From Streptomonospora salina (GTDB lineage Bacteria > Actinomycetota > Actinomycetes > Streptosporangiales > Streptosporangiaceae): a stretch of DNA of 64,000 bases. The notes under the pieces were generated by a model, which searched no databases, had not been told where the DNA came from, and worked only from the letters and a program-made list of their open reading frames with translations. The position numbers and the translations under genes are program-made. The stretch lies in the NCBI RefSeq assembly GCF_014204715.1, contig NZ_JACHLY010000001.1, positions 2,077,001 through 2,141,000 on the forward strand, given 5' to 3'. Shown here piece by piece: positions 27,119 to 36,261 of the stretch (within the stretch, counting starts at the first letter, position 1; the number at the start of each line of letters is the position of its first letter).

Positions 27119-28549
27119 ATGAATCCCGGCCTGCTGCTGCCCGAAAGCGCGCTCGCGGCCGGCGCGGTCATCGCCCTGCTCGCCGGCAGCTGGACCCCGC
27201 GCCGCCTCCAATGGATCGTGCGCTGTGTCGCACTGCTGTCCCTCGCCGCCGCGGCGGTTTTCGCCGCGGCGGCGATGGCCCGGCCCGCGACGGTCACCCC
27301 CGAAGGCGTCTACGCACTCGATGCGGCCCTCCACCTGGCCCGCGTGGCGGTGCCCGCCGGTGCTGCGATCACGATCCTGCTCGCAGCCGGCCACGTCGCC
27401 GGACACCGGCGCGAAAGCGAGTTCTACGTCCTGGTTCTGCTGGCCGCGCTGGGCACCGTCGTCATGGCCGGAGCGAGCGGCCTGCTCGTGCTCGCGGCCG
27501 GGTACCTGCTGGCGAGCATTCCCGTGTACGCGCTGGTGGGGTTCGGCAAGGACGCCCTCGGCACCGAGGCCGCGCTGAAGTACTACCTGATGGGAGCACT
27601 GTCCGGTGTCCTGCTGCTGACGGGGGTCACGACCGTGTTCGGGGTGGGCGCGGCCGGCGACTACGCCACCCTGGCGCGCACGCTTCCCGACGCGTCGGCC
27701 GGTGTGGTGGCCGTGGGGACCACCGCGCTCGTGGCGGGGCTGCTGTTCAAGTCCGGCGCTGTACCCGTCCACTTCTGGGTTCCCGACGCGACCCAGGGCG
27801 CTCCCGCTCCCGTCGCGGCTTTCATCACCACGGTGCCCAAGATCGGCGCGCTGGCGGCGATCTTCCGGTTCGCCGACCAGGCACTGGGCGAGACCGCGCT
27901 GAACTGGCCGCTGCCGGCCGCGCTGCTGGCGGCCGCCAGCATGACGCTGGGCAACCTCGCCGCGTTCTTCCAGGACGACGTGCGCCGGCTCCTGGCCTAC
28001 TCCACCATCAGCCAGGTCGGCTATCTGCTGGTGGCGGTGGCGGCCGTGCACGGCTCGGACACGGCGCTGTCGAGCCTGCTGTTCTACCTGGCCGCCTACA
28101 CCGCGACGAACCTCGGCGCCTTCGCGGTCGTGTGCGCTCTGCCCCGGGCGCGCACGCTCGCCGACTACACAGGTCTGATGCGGAAGCGGCCCTGGCTGGC
28201 GCTGAGTCTGATCGTCTGCCTGCTGGGCCTGGTGGGCACCCCGCCGACGGCCGTGTTCATCGGGAAGTTGACCGTGTTCACCGCGGCTCTCGACGCCGGG
28301 CTGGTCTGGCTGGTCGTGCTCGCCGCCGTCAACACCGTGGCCAGCCTCTTCTACTACCTGCGCTGGATCCTCCCCGTGTTCCGCACCGCTGCCGACGACG
28401 CGCCCGCGGACCGCGGCGGTGGTGCGGACGTGCCCGTCGTCCGGTGGAGCGCCGGCGTGGCCGTCGTGGCGGCCGCGGCCACGCTCGCCCTGGGGATCGG
28501 CTCCTCCCCGCTCTTGGATCCGTTGCAGACCGGCGTGCTCGTGCGCTGA
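27119..28549 (+). CDS. nuoN: NADH-quinone oxidoreductase subunit N (NuoN-like antiporter subunit)
   Basis: 476 aa, about 14 membrane helices. FKSGAVPVHFWVPDATQGAP carries the TM7 lysine and proline break. FFQDDVRRLLAYSTISQVGY is the TM8 region, with Arg where a Lys is common. EAALKYYLMGALSGVLLL marks TM5-6. It is the last gene of the partial complex I operon. No nuoE, F or G (NADH module) and no nuoC, D or I (iron-sulfur/quinone module) follow. Confidence 0.92.
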   Translation: MNPGLLLPESALAAGAVIALLAGSWTPRRLQWIVRCVALLSLAAAAVFAAAAMARPATVTPEGVYALDAALHLARVAVPAGAAITILLAAGHVAGHRRESEFYVLVLLAALGTVVMAGASGLLVLAAGYLLASIPVYALVGFGKDALGTEAALKYYLMGALSGVLLLTGVTTVFGVGAAGDYATLARTLPDASAGVVAVGTTALVAGLLFKSGAVPVHFWVPDATQGAPAPVAAFITTVPKIGALAAIFRFADQALGETALNWPLPAALLAAASMTLGNLAAFFQDDVRRLLAYSTISQVGYLLVAVAAVHGSDTALSSLLFYLAAYTATNLGAFAVVCALPRARTLADYTGLMRKRPWLALSLIVCLLGLVGTPPTAVFIGKLTVFTAALDAGLVWLVVLAAVNTVASLFYYLRWILPVFRTAADDAPADRGGGADVPVVRWSAGVAVVAAAATLALGIGSSPLLDPLQTGVLVR

Positions 28550-28699
28550 TCGTCCGGGGACGTCTCCGACGGCGGGGCGGCCGTCGTCGCGACGAAGGCG
28601 CGGCGCTGCGCCGCACCCGCCCGCATGGAGCATGCGCCGACCACGGAGCCGCCCCGTCGGCCCCCATGCCATATGTGCCGCTTGTGTAGTCTTCCTCCC

Positions 28700-29748
28700 G
28701 TGTTCGGCCACACCGCGAGAACGCTTCGGCAGTCCCGGGTCCGGGAACTGCTGTCGGTCTTGCTGGTGACCGCCTTCCTCGTCGGCTCGATCTGCCACAT
28801 CGAGAGCGGCTCGGCGCAGGCGTCTGCGGACCGAGCGGCGCCCGTCGCTGCGGAATCCGCCGAAGAGGACGTCGAAGAGAGGATCGAGGAGCTTACCGAG
28901 GAGTCGAGCACCGTCGTCCAGAAGTACAACCAGGCCGTAGAAGACCTGGAGGCCGCGGACAAGCGCGTCGAGTCGCTCGAGGAGCGGATCGGCGACGAGG
29001 AGACCGCTTCACGGAGTTGCGCGGCGACGTCGCCGTTCTCGCCGCGGGTGCCTACAAGTCCGTCGACCTCGGTTCGCCCGCGACCGTCCTGGGCGCGGAG
29101 AACCCCGGCGACGTCCTCGAGCAGTCGGCCGACCTCTCCTACCTCTCGGAGAGCCAGCAGGCCGAACTGGATGAATTCACCGACTCGTCGGAGCGTCTGA
29201 TCAAGCTCGAGGAAGAGGCGGAGGGCACCCGCGACGACGCCGAAGAGCAGAGCGACGGCCTTGAGGAGAAGAAGGAGGAGGTCGAGGACAAGCTCGCCGA
29301 ACAGGAGGAACTGCTCGCCGGCTTCGAAGGCGAGAACCCTGCGGCAGGTTCGGCATCGGACGCCGGCGGCGGCTCCTACACCGGTTCGGCCTCCGGCAGC
29401 GCCCGCACTGCTCTGGACTTCGCCTACAGCGAGATCGGCACACCCTACGTCTGGGGCGGAACCGGCCCCGACGGCTACGACTGCTCCGGTCTGATGCAGG
29501 CCGCCTGGGGCTCGGCGGGAGTCAGCATCCCCCGGACCACCTACGCCCAGTTCGAGTTGCCCAACAAGGTCTCTCGGAACGGTCTCCAGCCCGGAGACAT
29601 CATGTTCTTCTTCGACGACCTCGGCCACAACGGCATGTACGCCGGAAACGGCCAGATGGTGCACGCCCCCAGCAGCGGCAGGACCGTCTCGGTGGTCACC
29701 CTCGCCGACTACTGGGACCAGCACTTCGTCGGCGCCGTCCGGCCCTGA
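28700..29748 (+). pseudogene. Secreted NlpC/P60 peptidoglycan hydrolase with a frameshift
   Basis: A signal peptide (LLSVLLVTAFLVGSICHIES) and an acidic coiled coil (about residues 60-105) are in one frame. From about 29005 the protein continues in the +1-shifted frame from FTELRGDVAVLAAGAYKSVD through a second acidic coiled coil to an intact NlpC/P60 domain with catalytic C in YDCSGLMQAAW, H in GHNGMYAG and H in MVHAP. Loss of one base in GAGGAGACCGCTTC explains the break. It is either a true pseudogene or a sequencing error. The GTG start at 28700 is tentative, with no clear ribosome site. Confidence 0.8.
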
Positions 29749-29750
29749 TC

Positions 29751-29808
29751 CCAAGGCGCCTCAGGCTGAGCCCCGAACGGGCTTCCGTCCCTGCCTGGGG
29801 CGCCTTGG
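29751..29808 (+). terminator. Long hairpin downstream of the NlpC/P60 gene
   Basis: The arms at 29751-29766 and 29793-29808 pair over 16 bp with one G-U wobble, around a 26-nt loop. It starts two bases after the NlpC/P60 stop. There is no T-run. It is a likely transcription terminator or 3'-end stabiliser. The remaining spacer to 30053 has no gene. Confidence 0.6.
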
Positions 29809-30053
29809 CTGCGGCGGCCCCGATGCCCGGGTTCGCGCCGAACGCGGTAACGACGGCCTTCTCCGCTTCCCTCGGTGCCCACGACCGCGGTCCTCGCCGC
29901 GACGGCCCGCGCTCCGGACCGCACGCTGCCTCAGGCGGTCCCCCTCCGCCGCGTCCCAGCCGCCTCCTGCGCGTTTTCGGACGTTCTGGTGCGGTAGGGA
30001 TAGAACAGTGCAGTTTTGCCGCGGTTTCCGAATCTGGGACAGGAGAGGACCCG

Positions 30054-31538
30054 ATGGGCGCAACCAGGCAGCGGCAGCGGACGGCCACGACCGGTCGTGC
30101 CCTGGTGCTCACCCTCGTCTCGGTCCCGGTTCCGGGCCTGGCTCATCTGCGGACCGGGCGGCGACGGGCCGGGGCGGCGCTCCTGGTCCTGTTCGCGGCG
30201 CTCGCCCTGAGCGCCGGCGCCGCGGCGCTGCTGCTGCACGACGACCCGGCGGGCAGCCTCCGGCTCGCCGCACAGGGGCGCTGGCTGCTGGCGACGAGCA
30301 TGGCCGTCTTCGCGGTGGCGGTGCTGTGGATGACCGTCATCGTGCACTCCTGGGTCATCACCCGGCCGCCCGCGGCCGGGCGCCCGGCCCGGTTCACCGG
30401 TGCGGCCCTGGTCGTGCTGCTGTGCCTTGCCGTCGCCCTGCCCTCGGGGGCGGCCATCCGCACGGCCTACACCGCCCACGACACTGTCGACGCGGTCTTC
30501 GGCCCCGAGCGCCCCGATGCACCGCCCCATGACGAAAGCGACCCCTGGGACGGGCGCGAGCGCATCAACGTGCTGCTGCTGGGCGGCGACTCCGGCGACA
30601 GCCGCTACGGACTGCGCACCGACTCGATGATGGTGGCCAGCGTCGATGTGGAGTACGGCGACGTCGTGCTGATCGGGCTGCCGCGCAACCTGGAGAACGT
30701 GCCCTTCCCCGACGACACACCGCTCGCCCGCGCCTATCCGGAGCCGCAGGGGTTCGACGGGCTGCTCAACGACGTCTACCAGACCGTGGCCGAGGACCCG
30801 GAACGCCTGGCGATCGACACCGGCGCCGAAGATCCCGCCGCAGACACCCTCAAGCGCACCGTCGCCGACGCCGTCGGTCTCGACATCGGCTACTACGCGC
30901 TGGTGGACATGCAGGGCTTCGACGACCTCGTCGACGCGATCGGCGGCGTCGACGTGCACATCGACGAACCGATCCCCTACGGAGAGCAGGGCGACGTCCT
31001 CAAGGCCGGCGACCGGCACCTCGACGGCAACGAAGCGCTGTGGTACGGGCGCAGCCGCACCGACAGCGACGACTACACCCGCATGGGCCGCCAAGGATGC
31101 CTGATCAAACATGTCGCCGAACAGGCCGACCCGGTGACCGTGCTCACCAGCTTCCAGGAGCTGGCCGGAGCCACCAAGCGCACCCTGCGCACCGACATCC
31201 CCCAGTCCAAGGCGGGGGCGTTCATCGACCTCGCGGAACTGACCAGCGGCGAAGGCGGCTTCAAGACGCTGCAGCTCTCCCCTCCCCAGGTGGATACCGC
31301 ATACCCGGATTGGGAGAAGATCCGCGGCCTGGTCGACGACGCCGTGGCCGACCAGGAGAGGTCGCAGCCCTCCGACGACAGCGGCGCCGGGACCCCCTCC
31401 GGCTCTCCCGCCTCGCCGGGACCTGCCGAGGACGGGGACGCGGAACCGGGTTCCGCGGACAGCGGCGCGTCCGTCCCCGACACCCCGGGCCGCCAGGTCG
31501 GCGAGGACGCCGCCTCACTCGACAGACTCTGCCCCTGA
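30054..31538 (+). CDS. LCP-family (LytR-CpsA-Psr) glycopolymer transferase
   Basis: 494 aa. An N-terminal hydrophobic section (about 20-145) with three or four membrane helices is longer than the single anchor of most LCP proteins. The LCP domain starts near INVLLLGGDSGDSRYGLRTDS, with LPRNL, the arginine-containing YGRSRTDSDDYTRMGRQ phosphate-binding region and YPDW near its end. A disordered Ser/Pro/Gly/Asp tail follows. It attaches teichoic-acid-like or arabinogalactan-type polymers to peptidoglycan outside the membrane. The ATG follows AGGAGAGGA. Confidence 0.9.
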   Translation: MGATRQRQRTATTGRALVLTLVSVPVPGLAHLRTGRRRAGAALLVLFAALALSAGAAALLLHDDPAGSLRLAAQGRWLLATSMAVFAVAVLWMTVIVHSWVITRPPAAGRPARFTGAALVVLLCLAVALPSGAAIRTAYTAHDTVDAVFGPERPDAPPHDESDPWDGRERINVLLLGGDSGDSRYGLRTDSMMVASVDVEYGDVVLIGLPRNLENVPFPDDTPLARAYPEPQGFDGLLNDVYQTVAEDPERLAIDTGAEDPAADTLKRTVADAVGLDIGYYALVDMQGFDDLVDAIGGVDVHIDEPIPYGEQGDVLKAGDRHLDGNEALWYGRSRTDSDDYTRMGRQGCLIKHVAEQADPVTVLTSFQELAGATKRTLRTDIPQSKAGAFIDLAELTSGEGGFKTLQLSPPQVDTAYPDWEKIRGLVDDAVADQERSQPSDDSGAGTPSGSPASPGPAEDGDAEPGSADSGASVPDTPGRQVGEDAASLDRLCP

Positions 31539-31704
31539 CGTCCGGCGCCGCCCCCACCGTGCGCCGGCTCCCGCGTCCCGCCCCTATCGGTCGGGTTTCC
31601 TGTGCATGGAGCCGACGGGAACCGCAGTGGGAACAGGGTTTCCGTGCGGGATCCGGGGCGCCCGATCACGTCGAAGCACACCCCTGCCGAGGAGGGTTAC
31701 TCCA

Positions 31705-32217
31705 GTGAAATTCACCGTCCGCGACCGGATCTTCGATATCGGCGACGACTTCTGGGTGGAGGACGAGGACGGAGAACGCGTCTTCCACGTCGACGGGAAA
31801 GCGCTGCGGCTGCGCGAGACCTTCGAGCTCCACGACCCTGAAGGCAACGAGCTCGCCGTCATCCGCAAGAAACTGCTCAGCATTCGCGACACCATGCGGA
31901 TCGAGCGCGGCGGCGAGACCGTAGCCACGGTCCGCAAGCGACTGTTCGACCCCATCGTCGACAAGCTCGTCGTGGAGCTCGCTGAGGGCCCGGAGTGGGA
32001 GATCACCGGCGACTTCTTCGACAAGGAGTACACCGTCAACGACGACGACGGCCCCGTCGCCCACATCTCGCGGACGTGGTTCCGGCTGCGCGACACCTAC
32101 GCCGTGGACGTCGACACCCACCGCGACGACCCCGGCGGCGACCCCACCCTCGTCATCAGTGTCGCCGTGTGCGTGGACGCCCTCACCGACGGAAGCGAGG
32201 AGGGCGAGGAGGGCTGA
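31705..32217 (+). CDS. LURP-one-related (tubby C-terminal-like) protein
   Basis: 170 aa. Repeating beta-strand units (FTVRDRIFDIGDDFWVEDE, GKALRLRETFELHDPEGNEL, KKLLSIRDTMRIERGG) match the 12-stranded barrel of LURP-one/YxjI proteins, whose molecular role in bacteria is unclear (membrane or stress associated). It ends in a short acidic tail. The GTG start has GGAGGG upstream. A strong terminator follows at 32293. Confidence 0.75.
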   Translation: MKFTVRDRIFDIGDDFWVEDEDGERVFHVDGKALRLRETFELHDPEGNELAVIRKKLLSIRDTMRIERGGETVATVRKRLFDPIVDKLVVELAEGPEWEITGDFFDKEYTVNDDDGPVAHISRTWFRLRDTYAVDVDTHRDDPGGDPTLVISVAVCVDALTDGSEEGEEG

Positions 32218-32292
32218 CCGGGCCGCCTCCCCGCAGCGCCACCCTGTTCCCGTCGGGCTGGCACTGACCGCCGGGAAGCCGGTATCCGCATG

Positions 32293-32314
32293 GCGGGAAC
32301 CGGTCCCGCTTTTT
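32293..32314 (+). terminator. Intrinsic terminator
   Basis: GCGGGA-ACCGG-TCCCGC followed by TTTTT: 6-bp GC stem, 5-nt loop, five T. It is 75 bp after the LURP-like gene stop. Confidence 0.75.
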
Positions 32315-32392
32315 CGCGCCGTACAACAGGCGCGGTCTGGTGCCCTGCCACGGCTCGGGCTCTCACGCGCCCACCGCGGAGACAGGCCGTAA

Positions 32393-32420
32393 CCGGCGCC
32401 TCTGCCCACCGAGGCGCCGG
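32393..32420. repeat. 10-bp perfect hairpin
   Basis: CCGGCGCCTC (32393-32402) pairs with GAGGCGCCGG (32411-32420) around an 8-nt loop in the spacer before the Spo0M-like gene. It could be a second terminator or an operator. Nothing else is recognised between 32218 and 32598. Confidence 0.45.
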
Positions 32421-32598
32421 CGTGGCTGCGAGGCGGCTTCGCGAGACGCCGGTTCCGGACGCAACAAAGCACCCGCTTGTGCCACAGAACCGGCCCCTGG
32501 CGGGAAACCGGCCTCCGCCCCGAAGCGTTGGCGTGGCGGGCGCCGCCCAGCGCAGCGGCGCCCAGGACCACTCACCGGATTCCCGAAAGAGGAACAGA

Positions 32599-33627
32599 AT
32601 GGGTTTCAAGCGTCTCCTGTCGGTCTTCGGCGTCGGCGGCCCGAGCATCGACACCGTGCTCGCGAACCCGTACACGTACCCAGGCGCGGCCCTGGACGGC
32701 CGCATCGAACTCACCGGCGGAGACGTCGATGCCCACATCGACGGGATCGCGGTCGCGTTGGCCGCCTCCGTCGAGTTCGACACAGAGGAGGACGAAGAGA
32801 CCTCGACCGCCGAGTTCGCCCGCATCCTCCTCACCGGGCCGTTCGACCTCCCGGCGGGTGAACGCCGCTCGATCCCCTTCCGCTACCCGGTGCCGTGGCA
32901 GGCGCCCATCACCGATGCCGGCGGCGGCCCGCTGCCCGACGCGGGGCTGGGGCTGCGCACCGAGGTGGTCATCGACCGCGCACCCGACAAGGGAGATCTC
33001 GACCCGGTACACGTCTGCGCGCTGCCGTCCCAAGAACGGATCCTGGAGGCGTTCTCCCGGCTCGGTTTCCGGTTGAAGCACACCGATGTCGAGGCAGGCC
33101 GCCTCGTCGGGACCCGCCAGGAGTTCCCGGTGTTTCAGGAGATCGAGTTCGGCGCCGCCGCACCCTACGAACACGAGATCAGCGAGGTGGAGGTCAGCTT
33201 CGTCGCCGATACGCAGGGCATGGACGTGATCGTCGAGTTCGACAAGCGCGGCGGCCTGTTCACCGAAGGAGGCGACCTTTACGGCCGGTTCTACGTCGAC
33301 CACTCCGACGCCGACCGCGTCGACTGGACAGCGCAGGTCGAGGCATGGGTCGAGGAGGCGCTCTCCCGCCACCGCGGGCTCTTCGGCGGATTCGGCACCG
33401 CCCACCACGACCACGGGGACCACGACGAGGGCGGAGGCATGATGAGCGGTGCCGCTGGAGTCGCCCTGGGTGTGGCGGGCGGACTCGCGGCCGGCTACGT
33501 CGCCGCCGAGGCCGTCGATGAGATCGGGGACTTCTTCGGAGGCGAGGGCGAGGGCGAGGACGAGAGCGAGCAGGAGGAGGAAGACGAGGGCGCAGAGGAG
33601 GAGGGCGAGGAGGAAGAGGAAGGGTAG
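32599..33627 (+). CDS. Spo0M-like sporulation-control (arrestin-fold) protein
   Basis: 342 aa. The N-terminus MGFKRLLSVFGVGGPSIDTVL and the beta-rich region GRIELTGGDVDAHIDGIAVAL...FDLPAGERRSIPFRYPVPW match Spo0M/SpoOM proteins, which have an arrestin-like fold and influence sporulation or stress morphology. Unusual additions are a His/Asp segment (AHHDHGDHDEGGG), a glycine-zipper-like helix (about 290-315) and a 35-residue Glu-rich tail. The ATG has GAGGAACAG upstream. It stands alone, probably with its own promoter. Confidence 0.85.
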   Translation: MGFKRLLSVFGVGGPSIDTVLANPYTYPGAALDGRIELTGGDVDAHIDGIAVALAASVEFDTEEDEETSTAEFARILLTGPFDLPAGERRSIPFRYPVPWQAPITDAGGGPLPDAGLGLRTEVVIDRAPDKGDLDPVHVCALPSQERILEAFSRLGFRLKHTDVEAGRLVGTRQEFPVFQEIEFGAAAPYEHEISEVEVSFVADTQGMDVIVEFDKRGGLFTEGGDLYGRFYVDHSDADRVDWTAQVEAWVEEALSRHRGLFGGFGTAHHDHGDHDEGGGMMSGAAGVALGVAGGLAAGYVAAEAVDEIGDFFGGEGEGEDESEQEEEDEGAEEEGEEEEEG

Positions 33628-34175
33628 CGGCCCGGTCGGTGTCCGCGCTCGGCACCGCGTGACTCCCGCGCTGGATCCGTTCCAGGGCCCGCGACCGCTC
33701 CCGCGAACTCCGGAAGCGGCTGTGAGCCCGCCGGCGACGGCGCGACGAGGGGACTGCCGCGGGGGCGGGGAGGACACGGCCGCCCCGCCGCCCCGGGCTC
33801 CCAGGGCGGGGATCAGCGGTTCGGCTCACCCCGCCCTCGAAGACGCCTCGGTCCGCAAATGCGGAACTCGCGCACGAGCTGGGCGCAGAACGGCCTCAGC
33901 TGCCGGTCCCCCTCCGTCTATCACGGGGTTTTCGCCCGGTTCCGAGAACGTGGGTTCAGAGGAGAACCCCGCGATAGATCACCCGAGCGCCGACCGGCTG
34001 ACCTCCACTCCGTAGGCATTCACTCTCCTTTCTCGCGCACGAATCCCACGAAGAGCCGAATCGGCGCGTTCGGAAACAGTGGCCAAGGTGACCGTGTGGG
34101 CGGGGAAGCGCTGCCTGCACCGAACCCGGATTCGGTGGCTATCCTGCACGCCTTCAGCCCGTCCGCGCACGTGTT
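33628..34175. other. Intergenic between convergent genes; GC hairpins
   Basis: No gene recognised on either strand. GGGGCGG (33762-33768) with CCGCCCC (33780-33786), and CCGCCC (33788-33793) with GGGCGG (33804-33809), form adjacent hairpins that could stop transcription from both sides. The 33900-34175 part has lower GC than the surroundings. Confidence 0.45.
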
Positions 34176-34880
34176 TCAGCCTGCGACGGTGTCGAGCGGA
34201 ACGGAGCGGAAGCCCTCGACGTGCTCGGGGATAACCAGCGACTTCTGTTTCGCGGACGCGACCACCGACTTCAGCATGGCGACCATCACCTTTTTCAGTG
34301 CGACCGAGTTCTCCTGACCCTTCTCGGCCACAAACGCATCATCCGTCGCAATTCGCCCCAGAACGTCCGCCGATGCGTCGGCGAACCCGTAAGCGATGAC
34401 GTGGGGACGCGGCCGCCATTCCGGATCGCGAAGGTCCGCGGCATCGGCATGCCAGGCACCACCAGGCTTGTCATTCGGCTGGCCGTCGGTCAGCAGAAAT
34501 ACGGCCGGGCGCAGGACCTGGACGTTCCTGGCCGCAATATCCGGGACGTCCTCCTCGATGCAGTTCCGCACCTTACGGAGCATAGGACCGTAGTTGGTCA
34601 GCCCCTGGCAGGCGACCGTGGGCAAGTATTCGATCTCCTCGAACTCGGTGATACGCATAACCAAATGCGGTTCGGTATTAAAAGTGAGAATGGCCAACTG
34701 AATAAATTCTTTCATTTCCGGAGTATTGTCGAATACATCGTGAATCTCCTCTACAGTCCGATTGAGCAGATCCTCGTGCATCTTCATCGATCCGGACGTA
34801 TCCAATACCAGATACACGGGGAGCACTGTTTGAAGCGCATCCTTCTCCGGTTTTTGCGCCACGAAATTTTCGTCGACCAT
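34176..34880 (-). CDS. TerY-like VWA-domain protein
   Basis: 234 aa, one von Willebrand A domain. The metal site DTSGSM is at residues 27-32. A conserved threonine (GLTNYGPML) and LLTDGQPND complete it. The length and the PVYLVLDTSGSM start are as in TerY. Its ATG has GGAGGG 6 nt upstream and it lies 106 bp after the kinase gene. With the adjacent kinase and PP2C phosphatase it matches the TerY-phosphorylation triad known from tellurite/stress loci. Its 5' part is richer in A/T (AAA, ATT, TTC codons) than its neighbours, a hint of recent acquisition. Confidence 0.85.
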   Translation of the reverse strand: MVDENFVAQKPEKDALQTVLPVYLVLDTSGSMKMHEDLLNRTVEEIHDVFDNTPEMKEFIQLAILTFNTEPHLVMRITEFEEIEYLPTVACQGLTNYGPMLRKVRNCIEEDVPDIAARNVQVLRPAVFLLTDGQPNDKPGGAWHADAADLRDPEWRPRPHVIAYGFADASADVLGRIATDDAFVAEKGQENSVALKKVMVAMLKSVVASAKQKSLVIPEHVEGFRSVPLDTVAG

Positions 34881-34986
34881 AACCGACCCTCCGATTCTTG
34901 TTTCCTGAAACGCCGGATCCTCCGATCCGGACCGGCGCGTTCAACCGGCAGCGCACGGCACGTGAACATGGTCGTGCACTGCCGGA

Positions 34987-36261
34987 TCACAGAAAGGCGA
35001 GCACCGCCATCAGAAGGGCGGCCACGGTCGCCACAAGAAGACCGCTCGCAAGTATCGGACGCCTCCGCTGCCTGCGGCCTACGACGGCAGCCGGGACACG
35101 GGCGGACCGTCGTACGGTTCCTGTTCCCCGAGCCCGTTCCACGCCGCCGCGGCGAACCGGCGACAACGGCTCTGTCGTCGTTCTCGCTCCCGCGTTCCGG
35201 TGCCGATCCGTACCATCGGTCGCCCGATCAGACCGGCGGAACGTCCCCGGACGCGTCCTCGTCTCGGTGGAGGAATCCGGCATCCGTTTCGCCGGTGCGG
35301 GTACGCTGCGGCCGCCGACGCGGCGCACCCTGCGATATCCCACGACTCCGCTTCCTACGGGCCGGGACGGTTCCAGCCGGGACTCGGAAGCTGCTAAGGC
35401 GGCGCTGACAGCGCCGATTCCGGGCCGTGCCGCATCCGTATCGGCGTCAAGCATGGCTCGCGCCTGTCGACCGAACTCCCCTCGCCGCAGCGCCGTCGGC
35501 AGAGCCTCCAGCGCCTGGGAAGCGTCCCGCTCACCGGTGAGGGCTCGCAGGGCGAGCAGCGTCAAGCGGTAGTCGTCGGCGGCCCGCGTCAACCGCTTCG
35601 GGTGCGGGAACAGCCGATCCTCCCAGCCGGGCGACTCGATCCAAGCACGGTCGCCCAGCCCGCAGGAGTCCATGTCGATCAGGTAGACCCTGCCCTGCTC
35701 CCCGTCCCACATGGCGTTGCTGTAAGACCAATCGCCGTAAACGACGCCGTGGCGCGCGAGCATGGCACCGATTTCCAAGAAGGACTGTGCGATCCTGCTG
35801 CGCGACGCGGCGGTGGGCCGGGCGACTCCTTTGCGCTCCAGCCAGTCGTCGGACTGCGCAAGGTGGTCGATCCGCAGTTCATGACGTGATGTGCGGCGCG
35901 GCTCACCCTCGCGTCCCTTCTGCGCGAAATCCGCGTAGAAGTGCTCCGGGGCCTTGGCCGTCACGACGCCGACCGTGTGGCCGGCATCCTCGATCCGGGA
36001 CACGGGCCAGGCGATGGAGGCGTCAACGATCTCCCGGTCGCTCTCGTCCATCGATTCCGGAAGGGCGATGAGGCGGCGGAGACGCGTGTCCTCCTCACTG
36101 GACTGCGGATGTCGGTAGATCTTGGCAAGCCACCCCGGACGTTCCGGGAGCTCAGAGACCGACTTCGATTCACCCCCGGCGGTACCGACCTCCCTGCCGC
36201 GGGCACCGACCGCCGACAGACTGACGCGCTGTGCGAACGGACTGTCCGTCCACGTCCTCAT
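34987..36261 (-). CDS. Membrane-anchored Ser/Thr-type protein kinase
   Basis: 424 aa. The kinase-like domain covers about 10-290. A probable ATP-binding lysine is K47 (LAKIYR), the catalytic loop is GVVYGDWSYSN (D177, N182) and the metal loop is LIDMDSCG (D196/D198 in place of DFG). This variant is typical of TerY-triad kinases rather than of PknB. A basic, disordered linker follows and a single C-terminal membrane helix (about 403-424) anchors it. The ATG at 36261 overlaps the phosphatase stop (ATGA). It probably phosphorylates VWA or STAND partners (inference). Confidence 0.78.
   Translation of the reverse strand: MRTWTDSPFAQRVSLSAVGARGREVGTAGGESKSVSELPERPGWLAKIYRHPQSSEEDTRLRRLIALPESMDESDREIVDASIAWPVSRIEDAGHTVGVVTAKAPEHFYADFAQKGREGEPRRTSRHELRIDHLAQSDDWLERKGVARPTAASRSRIAQSFLEIGAMLARHGVVYGDWSYSNAMWDGEQGRVYLIDMDSCGLGDRAWIESPGWEDRLFPHPKRLTRAADDYRLTLLALRALTGERDASQALEALPTALRRGEFGRQARAMLDADTDAARPGIGAVSAALAASESRLEPSRPVGSGVVGYRRVRRVGGRSVPAPAKRMPDSSTETRTRPGTFRRSDRATDGTDRHRNAGARTTTEPLSPVRRGGVERARGTGTVRRSARVPAAVVGRRQRRRPILASGLLVATVAALLMAVLAFL

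Noticed and set aside
25532-28798. A 1088-codon open frame on the minus strand
   Set aside because: It is antisense to the nuoM/nuoN genes, is Arg/Gln/His-rich low-complexity sequence and has no domain; it results from high third-position GC.
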